DNA of 64,000 bases, taken from the NCBI GenBank assembly GCA_036380715.1, contig DASVEF010000312.1:1-64000 (forward strand), written 5' to 3'. Of this stretch, positions 26,098 through 34,396 are shown piece by piece. The position numbers and the translations under genes were made by a program. A model generated the notes under the pieces. It was not told the origin of the DNA, did not search any database, and worked only from the letters and a program-made list of their open reading frames with translations. The number at the start of each line of letters is the position of its first letter. The first letter of the stretch is position 1. The DNA comes from UBA5704 sp036380715. GTDB lineage: Bacteria > Acidobacteriota > Thermoanaerobaculia > Multivoradales > UBA5704.

Positions 26098-27033
26098 TCA
26101 ACGCCTCTCCGGAAGGGTGCGGCCCGCCCGCGGACCGGGCTCCGGCAGCCTCAGGCCGTGGACGAGCCCCGCCGCCGTCCCGGCGAGCAGAAGGAGCTCC
26201 TCCCGCACTCCGGACCCGTTCCCTCTCCGGAGGAAGCGGATCATGGCGCCGGTGCGCAGACCGAGCCAGCCGAGCAGCACGCGGAGCGCATAGAGGTCCC
26301 CCTGGCGCAGCCAGAGCGCGCAGCAGGCTCCCATGCCGCGGCCGTACATGGGCCGCCGGGCTAGGCGGTCGGCCCGGGTCTGGCGCTCGTGGAAGACCAG
26401 CGCATCCGGCTCGTAGCGGAGGCGCGCGCCGGCGCGCAGCAGGCGGTGGAAGAGGTCCATGTCGACCCCTCCCTGGGCGGGAGATCCGGGTCCGAGGCGC
26501 TCGTCGCAGCCGCCCACGCGGTCCCACCACTCGCGCCGCAGGGCGAAGTTGTTGCCGCTCCCCACCTCCCAGGGGACGGCCCGGCCGCGCCGGCTTCCGA
26601 AATCGCGGCGGACCGTGCTCGTGCGGCTCGACACCGGGAAGATCCTGTCCCCCTCCGGCGCCATCGGGAGGACTCGCCCGGCCAGGCCGTCCAGGCCGGG
26701 GTCCGCGAAGACTCTCTCGAGAGTAGCCAGCCAGTCCGGCGCGGGCACGCAGTCGTCGTCGGTGACCGCGACGACCGGCCGGGTCGTCCGCGCCACGGCG
26801 GCGTTCTGGGCGACGGCCAGCCCCTGGGCGTCCTGCCGGACATAGACGAGGAGCAGGGGACCGCCGAGCCTCTCCTCGACGACCCCTTGCGTGCGGTCGT
26901 CCCGGCTCTGGTCGACGATCACGACCTCGGCCGGCAGGAGGTCGCCGGCGGCGAGAGCGTCCAGGCAGCGGGCCAGAGCGTCCGGCCGGTGGCGGGTGGA
27001 GATGGCGACGCTGATTCCGTGGGCGCGCCTCAC
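26098..27033 (-). CDS. GT2-family glycosyltransferase
   Basis: This is a 311-aa GT-A enzyme from GTG 27033 (GTGA overlap). ISVAISTRHRPDALARCL, VVIVDQSRDD and VVAVTDDDCVPAPDW define the donor and metal sites. SGNNFALRREWWDRVGG and GVDMDLFHRLLRAG match the acceptor region of rhamnosyl- or galactosyl-type GT2s. The C-terminus has a weakly hydrophobic stretch (about 235-255). It belongs to the reverse glycan operon. Confidence 0.88.
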   Translation of the reverse strand: MRRAHGISVAISTRHRPDALARCLDALAAGDLLPAEVVIVDQSRDDRTQGVVEERLGGPLLLVYVRQDAQGLAVAQNAAVARTTRPVVAVTDDDCVPAPDWLATLERVFADPGLDGLAGRVLPMAPEGDRIFPVSSRTSTVRRDFGSRRGRAVPWEVGSGNNFALRREWWDRVGGCDERLGPGSPAQGGVDMDLFHRLLRAGARLRYEPDALVFHERQTRADRLARRPMYGRGMGACCALWLRQGDLYALRVLLGWLGLRTGAMIRFLRRGNGSGVREELLLLAGTAAGLVHGLRLPEPGPRAGRTLPERR

Positions 27034-28274
27034 GGCTCCTCCCCTGGCTCCCCATCAGTCAGCCGGTCGTAGAGATCCTCGTAGGCCGCGACGCAGCGCT
27101 CCCAGCCCAGGTGGGCGCGGGCCCAGGCGTGGGCCCGCGCGGCCAGGGCGGCCCGGCGCGCGGGGTCTTCGATCAGGCCGGCGACAGCCTCCGCGATCTC
27201 CTCGTCGGTCCGCGCCAGGAGGACCTCGCCGCCGTCGGTCACCGCCAGCCCCTCCACGGCGAGCGGGGTGGCGACCACGGCCTTGCCGGCGGCGAGCGCC
27301 TCCACGACTTTGACCCGCATGCCGCCGCCGAGGCGCAGCGGCGCCACGACCACGGCGGCGCGGTCCAGCCAGGGCTCGACCGACGGCACCCGGCCGGTGA
27401 CCACGACGCCCGGGCCGGCGTCGCGGAGGCGGTCGGGCGGCTCCTCGCCCACGAGGTGGAGGACGGCGCCGGGGCGCCGCCGCCGCACGAGCGGGAAGAT
27501 CGTCTCGGCGAGGCGGACGGCCGCGTCGATGTTGGGCGGATGGCGGAAGCTCCCCACGAAGAGCAGCGAAGGGGGCGGCTGCCCCAGCGGATCGAGAGGC
27601 CGGTCCGGGATCTCTGCCCCGAACGGGATCGTCACCACGGCGGCGCCGGGAGAGCGGGCGAGCACCTGCTCGCGGTCCCGGGCGGTGAAGGCGACCACGG
27701 CGTCCGCGTGGCGGATCACGCGGCGCTCGTAGCGTTGCCACGCGAGGAGATCGAGCCAGCGCTCGATCCGCTCTTTGCCACGAGCGGCGCGCCAGCGCTC
27801 GCGAGCGGCCGCGGCGCCCGGCTCGTATTCGACGAGGACGCGCCGGACCCGGGCGCCGTCCAGCGCGGCCAGATACCGGCCCATGACCGCGTACTCGGCC
27901 TGGACCACGCCGGGACGCCAGTCGCGGACGAGGGAGAGCAGGCGCTCCTCCAGGGCGGGCACCGCGCACAGGCGCGCCCAGGCCGGCTCTCCCGCGAGCG
28001 GCGAGGCGAGGAGCATGGCCCCTTTGCGCAGGCGCTGTCCCAGGTTGGCGGAGCGGCGCCGGTCCGGCCGGGGGAGCTCCTCGATCACGGCGCAGCGCTG
28101 GCGCAGGAGCGGGTCCACCGGCGGCTCGTCCTCGCCGCGCAGGCAGAGGAGGGCCACCTCGCGCCGTGCGGCGAGGCCCGCGGCGAGGTGCGCCGTCACC
28201 CGCCCGCCGCCGTGCGCCGCGTCGAGGCGGGGAGCGAAAGGCGCGAGGAGGACGATCCGCCTCGCCTCCCTCAT
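27030..28274 (-). CDS. GT4-family glycosyltransferase
   Basis: This is a 414-aa GT-B enzyme. The N-terminal domain begins RRIVLLAPFAPRLDAAHGGG. The C-terminal half carries LLFVGSFRHPPNIDAAVRLA and the GT4 signature region APLRLGGGMRVKVVEALAAG, followed by VVATPLAVEGL, which binds the NDP-sugar. The basic C-terminal stretch (ARAHAWARAHLGWE) may contact the membrane. It is closely related to the GT4 at 30783, including almost identical signature segments. It overlaps both neighbours by four bases (ATGA upstream, GTGA downstream). Confidence 0.9.
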   Translation of the reverse strand: MREARRIVLLAPFAPRLDAAHGGGRVTAHLAAGLAARREVALLCLRGEDEPPVDPLLRQRCAVIEELPRPDRRRSANLGQRLRKGAMLLASPLAGEPAWARLCAVPALEERLLSLVRDWRPGVVQAEYAVMGRYLAALDGARVRRVLVEYEPGAAAARERWRAARGKERIERWLDLLAWQRYERRVIRHADAVVAFTARDREQVLARSPGAAVVTIPFGAEIPDRPLDPLGQPPPSLLFVGSFRHPPNIDAAVRLAETIFPLVRRRRPGAVLHLVGEEPPDRLRDAGPGVVVTGRVPSVEPWLDRAAVVVAPLRLGGGMRVKVVEALAAGKAVVATPLAVEGLAVTDGGEVLLARTDEEIAEAVAGLIEDPARRAALAARAHAWARAHLGWERCVAAYEDLYDRLTDGEPGEEP

Positions 28275-29860
28275 CCCGGTCCCTCGAACAGCGCGTCCGC
28301 GGCCTCGGCGAGGAAGGTCACGTAGACGGCGTCGAGGCTCTCCACGGGAGCCGTCCCGGACTCCGCCGGCAGCTCGGCGCGGCGCGCCACGATCTCCAGC
28401 CAGGTGTGGAGGAGCAGCAGCGGCACGAAGCGGGGGTCCACCCCGAGCCGCCGGCAGTAGCCGTCCACGGCCTCCCGGGCGGCCCCGGCAGCCCGGCCGG
28501 GACGCGCGGTGAGGAAGAGCTCGCGCAGGGCCGCGCGGCGGGACGCGGCGCCGGAGGCCCGCCGCGCCTGCTCGTGCCAGTGGGTGACGAAGTGGAGGAG
28601 GTCGCAGAGCGCCGGCCCGGGGCGCAGACCCTCCCAGTCGACGACGCTCAGCTCTCCACCCGCGCCGGAATCACGGAACAGGTTCCAGGGGGTGAAGTCG
28701 CGGTGCCGCCAGACGATGGGAAGCGGGAGGCCGGAGAGGGTCCCGGCATGGCGCAGGGCAACGGCGAGGAGCCGCTCCTCGCTCTCCGACGCGCCGGCCA
28801 GCCGGCGGAAGGCGTCGAAGGGCGCCTCGATCCATTCGGCGGTCTCGCGGGGTCCCCAGGCCGCGCGGCGGACCACGGCGCCGGCCTGGAATTCGGTCAG
28901 CCAGGACGCGGCGAGCCGCAGATCCCCGATCTTGGCGCGCAGCGGCCGGCCCCAGCGCACGCCCGAGCGCTCCAGGCAGACCCCCGGCGCGTAGCTTTCG
29001 CTCCCGGCCACGGCCGTCCCCCAGCGGACCATGCCGCCGGGCCGGGGAATGGCGCGTTGCGCCGCCTCGTCCGCCAGCTCGCGGGCGCGGGCGAGGAGCG
29101 CCTGCTCGGACTCTGTCTTGGCCACGAAGACGGCGCGCCGGGGGATCTTGAGGACGGCGGCCGGGCGCGCCGCGGAGATGGAGAAGGGGAGGAGGACGGC
29201 CCGCTCGGCGCCGTGGCTCAGCAGAAGGGGAAGAAGATCGCCGGGTGGTCCATCCTCCCGCCCTTTCACCGCGATCAGAGCGAAACAGCGGGTGAGGAGC
29301 CAGGCGCCGCGCCCGCCCAGGCGGCGCAGACCCGCCTCGACGAGCCGCTTGCGCGGCGTCCGCGCCGGGTAGAGGGCCTCGGCCCACCAGCGGAGAGCTC
29401 CGGGGGCGTGGAGCGGCGCCGCGAGCTGGTGGCGGTCGAAACCCGGCCAGACGGCCCAGACGCCGGCCGGGCGCAGGCCGAGGCCGCGAAGGCGCCGCAG
29501 GGCCTGACGCAGGGCGAGCCCGAAGGGGGCGGTGAGCCGTGGCTCCTCGACCTCGGCGTAGAGCACGCCGCCGGAGGAGAGGCCGCGGGCCGCCTCCCAG
29601 GGAGGAACGCCGCACCCGTGCAGGACGGCGACGGCGTCCGCCGAGCCTTCCGGCGGCAGCTCGCGGCTGGCGCGGCGGGCCAGGCCGGACTCCTCCAGCA
29701 GAGAGGTCAGGCCGGGCGGCCCGCCGAGCAGGGCAAGGTGCCGGTAGGCCCCCTGCGGCGGCGCCGGAAGGAGGAACCGCCAGTCGGCCCGCGCCAGACC
29801 GGCGAGCGGGAGATCCTCCTCGCCGGCAGACCGGGGCCCGCGCTCCGTCCCGGCGATCAC
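28271..29860 (-). CDS. APH-fold kinase-like protein with an N-terminal methyltransferase-like domain
   Basis: This is a 529-aa protein from GTG 29860 (GTGA overlap). Residues ~35-200 look like a degraded SAM-dependent methyltransferase or similar Rossmann domain; YRHLALLGGPPGLTSLLEES and LSSGGVLYAEVEEP are visible but no clear SAM motif is. Residues ~235-500 match the aminoglycoside/choline phosphotransferase fold: HRDFTPWN (H386, D388, N393) is the catalytic loop and VVDWEGLRPGPA (D408) the metal site. A chromosomal glycan-locus position favours phosphorylation of a sugar or lipid precursor over antibiotic resistance. The N-terminal domain's role is unknown. Confidence 0.72.
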   Translation of the reverse strand: MIAGTERGPRSAGEEDLPLAGLARADWRFLLPAPPQGAYRHLALLGGPPGLTSLLEESGLARRASRELPPEGSADAVAVLHGCGVPPWEAARGLSSGGVLYAEVEEPRLTAPFGLALRQALRRLRGLGLRPAGVWAVWPGFDRHQLAAPLHAPGALRWWAEALYPARTPRKRLVEAGLRRLGGRGAWLLTRCFALIAVKGREDGPPGDLLPLLLSHGAERAVLLPFSISAARPAAVLKIPRRAVFVAKTESEQALLARARELADEAAQRAIPRPGGMVRWGTAVAGSESYAPGVCLERSGVRWGRPLRAKIGDLRLAASWLTEFQAGAVVRRAAWGPRETAEWIEAPFDAFRRLAGASESEERLLAVALRHAGTLSGLPLPIVWRHRDFTPWNLFRDSGAGGELSVVDWEGLRPGPALCDLLHFVTHWHEQARRASGAASRRAALRELFLTARPGRAAGAAREAVDGYCRRLGVDPRFVPLLLLHTWLEIVARRAELPAESGTAPVESLDAVYVTFLAEAADALFEGPG

Positions 29861-30786
29861 GGCGAGGCCCGTCCGCCGAGCAGGAGCCGCCACAGGCGTA
29901 CGTCCTCGGCCAGCCGGCGCCGCCGGCCGGGGTCCTTCGCGGCCAGGAGCTTGAGCGAGTCCCGGACGAGCCACTCGGTCATCGTGGCGGAGACCGCCCA
30001 GCGCAGGCGGGTCCGGTACGAGGGGGGATAGTGCCGGCGATAGAACTGCTCCAGGCTGGCGAACTGCTGGAGGAACATGGCGGCCCGGCGCTGGCGCGTG
30101 CTCGCCCCCTCCACATGGACGACCCTCGCCTCGGGAGTGAAACGAACTTCCCAGCCGGCGGCCCGCAGCCGCCAGCAGAGGTCCATCTCCTCGGCATACA
30201 GGAAGAAGGAGGCGTCGAAGCCGCCCACAGCCTCGAACGCCTGCCGCCGGATCGCCATGGCCGCGCCCTTGACCCAGTCCACCGAGCACGCCGGCCCCGG
30301 AGCCCAGACCGGCAGGAAGCGCCGCCGGAGGCTCGGGGCCACCCTCACGAGCCGGTTCAGCCAGGTGCCGAGGGCCAGCAGGTTGAACGGGGTCAGGAAG
30401 GGATAGCAGGAGGGTTGGTGCGAGCCGTCCGGATCGAGCAGCCGCGGGCCGGCCACCGCCGCCTCCGGGTGGCGGTCCAGCTCCCGCCGCAACGCCGCGA
30501 GCGCTCCGGGCGCGACCTCGGTGTCCGCGTTGAGCAGCAGGACGCAAGGCGACCGGCAGGCCGCGAAACCCTGGTTGGCCGCCGACCCGAAACCGCGGTT
30601 GTCCGGATTGGCGATCAGCCGGACCCAGGGGAGCTCCTTGCGCACCATGTCCGCGCTGCCGTCCGGCGAGGCGTTGTCCACCACCACGACCTCGTCGGGC
30701 TCTTCCGGCCGCAGGGACGCCAGGCAGGCCCGCAGGAGGTCGCGGGTGTTGTAGCTGACGACGACCGCGCCGATGCCGCGAGTCAC
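29857..30786 (-). CDS. GT2-family glycosyltransferase, rhamnosyltransferase-like
   Basis: This is a 309-aa enzyme from GTG 30786. GAVVVSYNTRDLLRACLASL, VVVVDNASPDGSA and NRGFGSAANQGFAACRSPCV, then LLLNADTEVAPGAL, are typical of the WbbL/rhamnosyltransferase subgroup. SFFLYAEEMDLCWRLRAAGW holds the catalytic-base region. The organisation and many segments are shared with the GT2 at 32038. GTGA overlaps at both ends place it mid-operon. Confidence 0.9.
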   Translation of the reverse strand: MTRGIGAVVVSYNTRDLLRACLASLRPEEPDEVVVVDNASPDGSADMVRKELPWVRLIANPDNRGFGSAANQGFAACRSPCVLLLNADTEVAPGALAALRRELDRHPEAAVAGPRLLDPDGSHQPSCYPFLTPFNLLALGTWLNRLVRVAPSLRRRFLPVWAPGPACSVDWVKGAAMAIRRQAFEAVGGFDASFFLYAEEMDLCWRLRAAGWEVRFTPEARVVHVEGASTRQRRAAMFLQQFASLEQFYRRHYPPSYRTRLRWAVSATMTEWLVRDSLKLLAAKDPGRRRRLAEDVRLWRLLLGGRASP

Positions 30787-32030
30787 GCCGCCCCCTCCGT
30801 CGCGAGCAGCTCCTCGTAGAGCCGCTCGAAGGCCGCGGCCGGTCGCTCCCAGCCGAGATGGGCGCAGGCCCAGCCGCGGGCGCGGCCGGCGAGGGCCGCG
30901 CGCCGCTCCGGGCTGCCGAGGAGGCCGGCCACGGCCGTGGCGAAGTCGTCGTCCGATTCGGCGACCACGACCGGCGCGTCCGCCCCCTGCGGCAGGTCCA
31001 GCCCTTCGACCGCCAGAAGGGAGGCGACCACCGCCTTGCCGGCCGCGAGCGCCTCCAGCACCTTCACCCGCATGCCGCCCCCCAGGCGCAGGGGCGCGGC
31101 GACGACGGCCGCCCGGTCCAGGTAAGGCGCGGCGTCCGGCACCCGGCCGGTCACCTCGACGCCCGGGCGCGCCAGCCGGCGGACCTCGGCCGGCGGCGCG
31201 TCGCCGGCGAGCACCAGCCGCGCTCCGGGGCAGCGCCGTTCGACCGCGGGAAAGATCGAGGCGGCCAGCCGCACGGCGGCGTCCACGTTCGGCGGGTGGG
31301 TGTAGTTGCCCAGGAACAGGATGGACGGAGGGTCCGTCCCGAGGGGATCGAGGGGCCGCTCGGGCAGGGGGACGCCCACGGGGATGCACTCGACTCGAAC
31401 GCCGGGGGCGAGGCGGCGCAGGGCCTCGGCGTCGCGGCCGGTGAACGCCACGACGGCGTCGGCGCCGCGCAGGAGCCTGGGCTCCAGCCGCCGCCAAGCT
31501 CGCAGGTCGAGCCTGTGCACGGCGCGGGCGAGCCCCGTCGACCGGCTCAGCTCCCCCTCGGCCCCGGTGACCGCCGGCTCGTGCTCGACCAGCACGCGCG
31601 GAACGGGCCGGCCATCCAGCGCTCCGAGGTAAGGCCCCATGACCGCGAGGTCCGCCTGCACCACGTCCGGACGCCAGGAGAGGCAGAGGGAGCGCGCCCG
31701 CTCGGCGAAGGCGGGCGCCGCCCAGCGGGTCACGTTCATCGGCCGGCCGCCGAGGAGCCCGCCGAGGAGGCGGACCCGGCGGCCGAGCCGGCCGTTCGCG
31801 GTGGCGGGAAGCGCCACCTCCTCCAGCCGTTCGCACCGCTCCGCCACCTCGGGGCCGGGCGGCGGGTCGCCGGGCCGGCGCAGGTAGACGACGGCGAGGC
31901 GGTGCCGCGGCGCCAGGTGGACCAGCAACCCGGCCAGCGCGCGGGCGCTGCCCAGCGGGGCGTCGGCCCGGGGCGGGAACGGCGCCAGGAAGAGCAGCCG
32001 TAGCGGACGGGGCTCGGCGGCGGTCCCCAT
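30783..32030 (-). CDS. GT4-family glycosyltransferase
   Basis: This is a 415-aa GT-B enzyme starting at ATG 32030 (GTG 32033 is an alternative one codon earlier; GGGGGAG lies about nine bases upstream). LRLLFLAPFPPRADAPLGSA opens the acceptor domain. ILFLGNYTHPPNVDAAVRLA and APLRLGGGMRVKVLEALAAG form the donor site. It is the paralogue of the GT4 at 27030. Both are followed on the same strand by a GT2-containing pair, suggesting that a two-gene block was copied. Confidence 0.9.
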   Translation of the reverse strand: MGTAAEPRPLRLLFLAPFPPRADAPLGSARALAGLLVHLAPRHRLAVVYLRRPGDPPPGPEVAERCERLEEVALPATANGRLGRRVRLLGGLLGGRPMNVTRWAAPAFAERARSLCLSWRPDVVQADLAVMGPYLGALDGRPVPRVLVEHEPAVTGAEGELSRSTGLARAVHRLDLRAWRRLEPRLLRGADAVVAFTGRDAEALRRLAPGVRVECIPVGVPLPERPLDPLGTDPPSILFLGNYTHPPNVDAAVRLAASIFPAVERRCPGARLVLAGDAPPAEVRRLARPGVEVTGRVPDAAPYLDRAAVVAAPLRLGGGMRVKVLEALAAGKAVVASLLAVEGLDLPQGADAPVVVAESDDDFATAVAGLLGSPERRAALAGRARGWACAHLGWERPAAAFERLYEELLATEGAA

Positions 32031-32037
32031 CACCGCT

Positions 32038-32949
32038 TCAGCTCCCCCTCAGGGCCCCTCGCCAGACCGAGACCTCCTCCGCCAGCCGTTCGCGATCCGG
32101 GGAGTCGCGCGTCCACCCCAGGCGCAGGCGGTCGCGGCCGAGACGGACCAGCATCGCCGCCCGGATCAACCCCTCCAGGACGGCGGCGCGGGCCGGCGAG
32201 TAGTGCCGGCGGTAGAAGAGCCGCGCGCCCTGCACCCGCCGCACCGCCATGGCCGCCCGCACCTGGCGCGTGCTCGCGCCCCCCACGTGGACCACCGTGG
32301 CCACCGGCGCGAAATGCACCTCCCAGCCCGCGGCGTGCAGCCGCCAGCAGAGGTCCACCTCCTCCGTGTACATGAAGAAGACCGGATCGAAGCCGCCCAC
32401 GGCGTCGAAGGCCTCGCGGCGGAGGGCCAGGGCCGCCCCGAGGAGCCACGGCACCCGCCGCGGCCGGTCGTGCGCCCCGTGGCTGAGCAGCCAGCGCTCG
32501 CGCGCCGCCGGCACGCGGGCCAGCAGCCGTCCGGCGGCCGACTTCTCGACCGCCATGCGGAACGTGCCGATGAACGGGAAACAGGAGGCCTGAAGCGAGC
32601 CGTCGGGGTTGGCCAGGCGCGGCCCGGCCACGGCGGCGCGCGGGTTCTCGTCGAGATAGCGGGCGAGGCGTCGCAGCGTCCCCGGCTCCAGGCGCGTATC
32701 GCTGTTGAGGAGCAGCACGTACGGCGAGCGGCAGAGGGCGACGGCCTGGTTGCACGCCGGGCCGTTGCCGCGGTTCTCCGCGTTCACCTGGAGTCGGGCC
32801 TCGGGGAACTCGCGGCGGACCATCCCGGCGGTGCCGTCGGTCGAGGCGTTGTCCACCACCACGACCTCGGGAGGCGCCTCCGCCCGCACGGAGGCGAGGC
32901 ATTCGCGCAGTAGGTCCCGCGTCTCGTAGGTGGTGATGGCCACTCCCAT
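32038..32949 (-). CDS. GT2-family glycosyltransferase, rhamnosyltransferase-like
   Basis: From ATG 32949 the protein is 303 aa and starts GVAITTYETRDLLRECLASV. VVVVDNASTDGTAGMV, NRGNGPACNQAVALCRSPYV and LLLNSDTRLEPGTL are close to the GT2 at 29857, as is FFMYTEEVDLCWRLHAAGW. The reading frame stays open upstream through repeat 33009-33124, but those codons encode repeat-derived PLAPSPVAGRG-type sequence, so the internal ATG is preferred. Its stop lies seven bases before the GT4 start. Confidence 0.87.
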   Translation of the reverse strand: MGVAITTYETRDLLRECLASVRAEAPPEVVVVDNASTDGTAGMVRREFPEARLQVNAENRGNGPACNQAVALCRSPYVLLLNSDTRLEPGTLRRLARYLDENPRAAVAGPRLANPDGSLQASCFPFIGTFRMAVEKSAAGRLLARVPAARERWLLSHGAHDRPRRVPWLLGAALALRREAFDAVGGFDPVFFMYTEEVDLCWRLHAAGWEVHFAPVATVVHVGGASTRQVRAAMAVRRVQGARLFYRRHYSPARAAVLEGLIRAAMLVRLGRDRLRLGWTRDSPDRERLAEEVSVWRGALRGS

Positions 32950-33008
32950 GGGGGTGGTGGAGGCCTCAGAGGATGTCTCAGAAGTCCTCGTACAGTCGCC
33001 GTTGCGGG

Positions 33009-33124
33009 CCCTCACCCCCGTCCCCTCTCCCGTCGCCGGGAGAGGGGCGCCCCCGCCCAACCCCTTCTCTCTGCTGTGTTTTCCCCCTCTCCCGGCGACG
33101 GGAGAGGGGGCCAGGGGGTGAGGG
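33009..33124. repeat. Family A palindromic repeat, paired copy
   Basis: The left arm starts CCCTCACCCCCGTCCCC and the right arm ends GGGGCCAGGGGGTGAGGG. Each has an inner hairpin built on CTCCCGxxGCCGGGAG. The unit lies in the gap between two glycosyltransferase genes of the reverse operon (starting 32949 and ending 33158). It would form strong RNA hairpins in the intercistronic transcript. Confidence 0.92.
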
Positions 33125-33157
33125 CTCAGCGGTGCGGCGCGCACTTTCGAGACACCC

Positions 33158-34354
33158 TCAGGCTGCGCCGTTCCCATTCCTCCCCCTGCCGTTGATCTCG
33201 CCGTAGAGCTCGCCCACGGAGCGGACGAAGGAGAACCATCCGAACTGCTTCGCGGCGAAAGCCCTCCCGGCCTCGCCGAGACGGGCGGCGAGCTCGCGGT
33301 CGCGCAGCAGCCGCACGATCCCGCGCGCCAGGTCGGGCGACCAGGGACCGGTCAGCAGGGCGACGTCGCCGTTCAGCACGGCCCGGTGGGCCGGGATGTC
33401 CGTGGCGACGATCGGCTTGCCCGCGGCCATGTAGTCGAAGACCTTGAGCGGCAGGTTGTCCCCGTAGGCGCGCGGCGAGACGACCACGTCCGCCAGGGCG
33501 AGGAAGGCCGGGATCTTCTCCCGCGGCTGCCGCTTGACCACCCGCAGGGCGCCGTCGCGCACGAGAGCCACATGGCCGCGCTCGACCGAGGTCCCGCCCG
33601 AATCCGAGGCGCCGACCAGCACGAACACGACGTCGGGGACCTCCGCGCGGACGTGCGGGATCGCGGCGAGGAGCTCCGGCAGCCCCTGGTACGGCTCGAA
33701 AGTCCCGCTGTAGAGGACCACCGGCCGCCCTTCCGGGACCGCGATGCTCCGGCGCAGCGCGGCCACCTCCTCCGGGGACGCGGCCGGCAAGGTGGCCGAA
33801 TACTGCCACTCCCGCAGGCGCACCTCCGGCGCCAGCGTCCGCACCCGTTGCGCCAGCCCCGCGCTGCTGACCACCGAATCGGCGCGCAGCAGCAGCCATC
33901 GCTCCATCCGCCGCAGGGCGAGCTGCGCGGCCGCGCTCCGGAAGGCGATGTGCTTGGCCATCTGCTCGGGCAGGCTCGACTGCATGTCGTAGATCACCGG
34001 CACGCGGAACCGGCGGCCCAGCAGCACGGCCAGGAACGCGGCCTCCTCCACGGCGTGGATGCAGCAGTAGCCGCCTTCGCCGAGACGGCGCAGCAGCTTC
34101 GGGACCAGCGACAGGTCGAGCAGGACCTTGCGCAGCGAGAAGCCGACCGGCACCCGGCGGAACCGCAAGGGGTTGGAAGTCCGGAAGTAGCGCACCCCGG
34201 GGATCTCGATCGTCTGTCCGACCGGGTACGTCAGGATATCCACCTCGTAGGAGAGCTGCGACAGCGCCTGGAGAAGCTGGCACACGGCGATCGGCGTCCC
34301 ACGATCTTCGTAGAACGGCTCCGGCGCCACGACCAGAACTCTCGCCTCCGGCAC
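33158..34354 (-). CDS. GT4-family glycosyltransferase
   Basis: Starting at GTG 34354, the protein is 398 aa and begins PEARVLVVAPEPFYEDRGTP. GGAAGAGG lies seven bases upstream, which decides this start over GTG 34360 or 34387. The acceptor domain has CIHAVEEAAFLAVLLGRRF. The donor domain has VVLYSGTFEPYQGLPELLAA, VVVSPRAYGDNLPLKVFDYM and AAGKPIVATDIPAH. It is more divergent than the two other GT4s and lacks the GGGMRVK signature, so it probably uses a different sugar. Repeat 33009-33124 separates it from the next gene. Confidence 0.88.
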   Translation of the reverse strand: MPEARVLVVAPEPFYEDRGTPIAVCQLLQALSQLSYEVDILTYPVGQTIEIPGVRYFRTSNPLRFRRVPVGFSLRKVLLDLSLVPKLLRRLGEGGYCCIHAVEEAAFLAVLLGRRFRVPVIYDMQSSLPEQMAKHIAFRSAAAQLALRRMERWLLLRADSVVSSAGLAQRVRTLAPEVRLREWQYSATLPAASPEEVAALRRSIAVPEGRPVVLYSGTFEPYQGLPELLAAIPHVRAEVPDVVFVLVGASDSGGTSVERGHVALVRDGALRVVKRQPREKIPAFLALADVVVSPRAYGDNLPLKVFDYMAAGKPIVATDIPAHRAVLNGDVALLTGPWSPDLARGIVRLLRDRELAARLGEAGRAFAAKQFGWFSFVRSVGELYGEINGRGRNGNGAA

Positions 34355-34396
34355 GCACACCCCTCTTCCAAGTTGAGCTACGGACACAGAACATTG

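Noticed and set aside
28271..29860. Acquired aminoglycoside-resistance gene
   Set aside because: The fold matches APH enzymes, but the gene is coupled inside a glycan operon, has an extra N-terminal domain and has normal local composition.
32950..33177. Upstream extension of the GT2 at 32038 through the family A repeat
   Set aside because: The added residues are repeat-derived PLAPSPVAGRG-type sequence, and the GT2 fold begins directly after the internal ATG.
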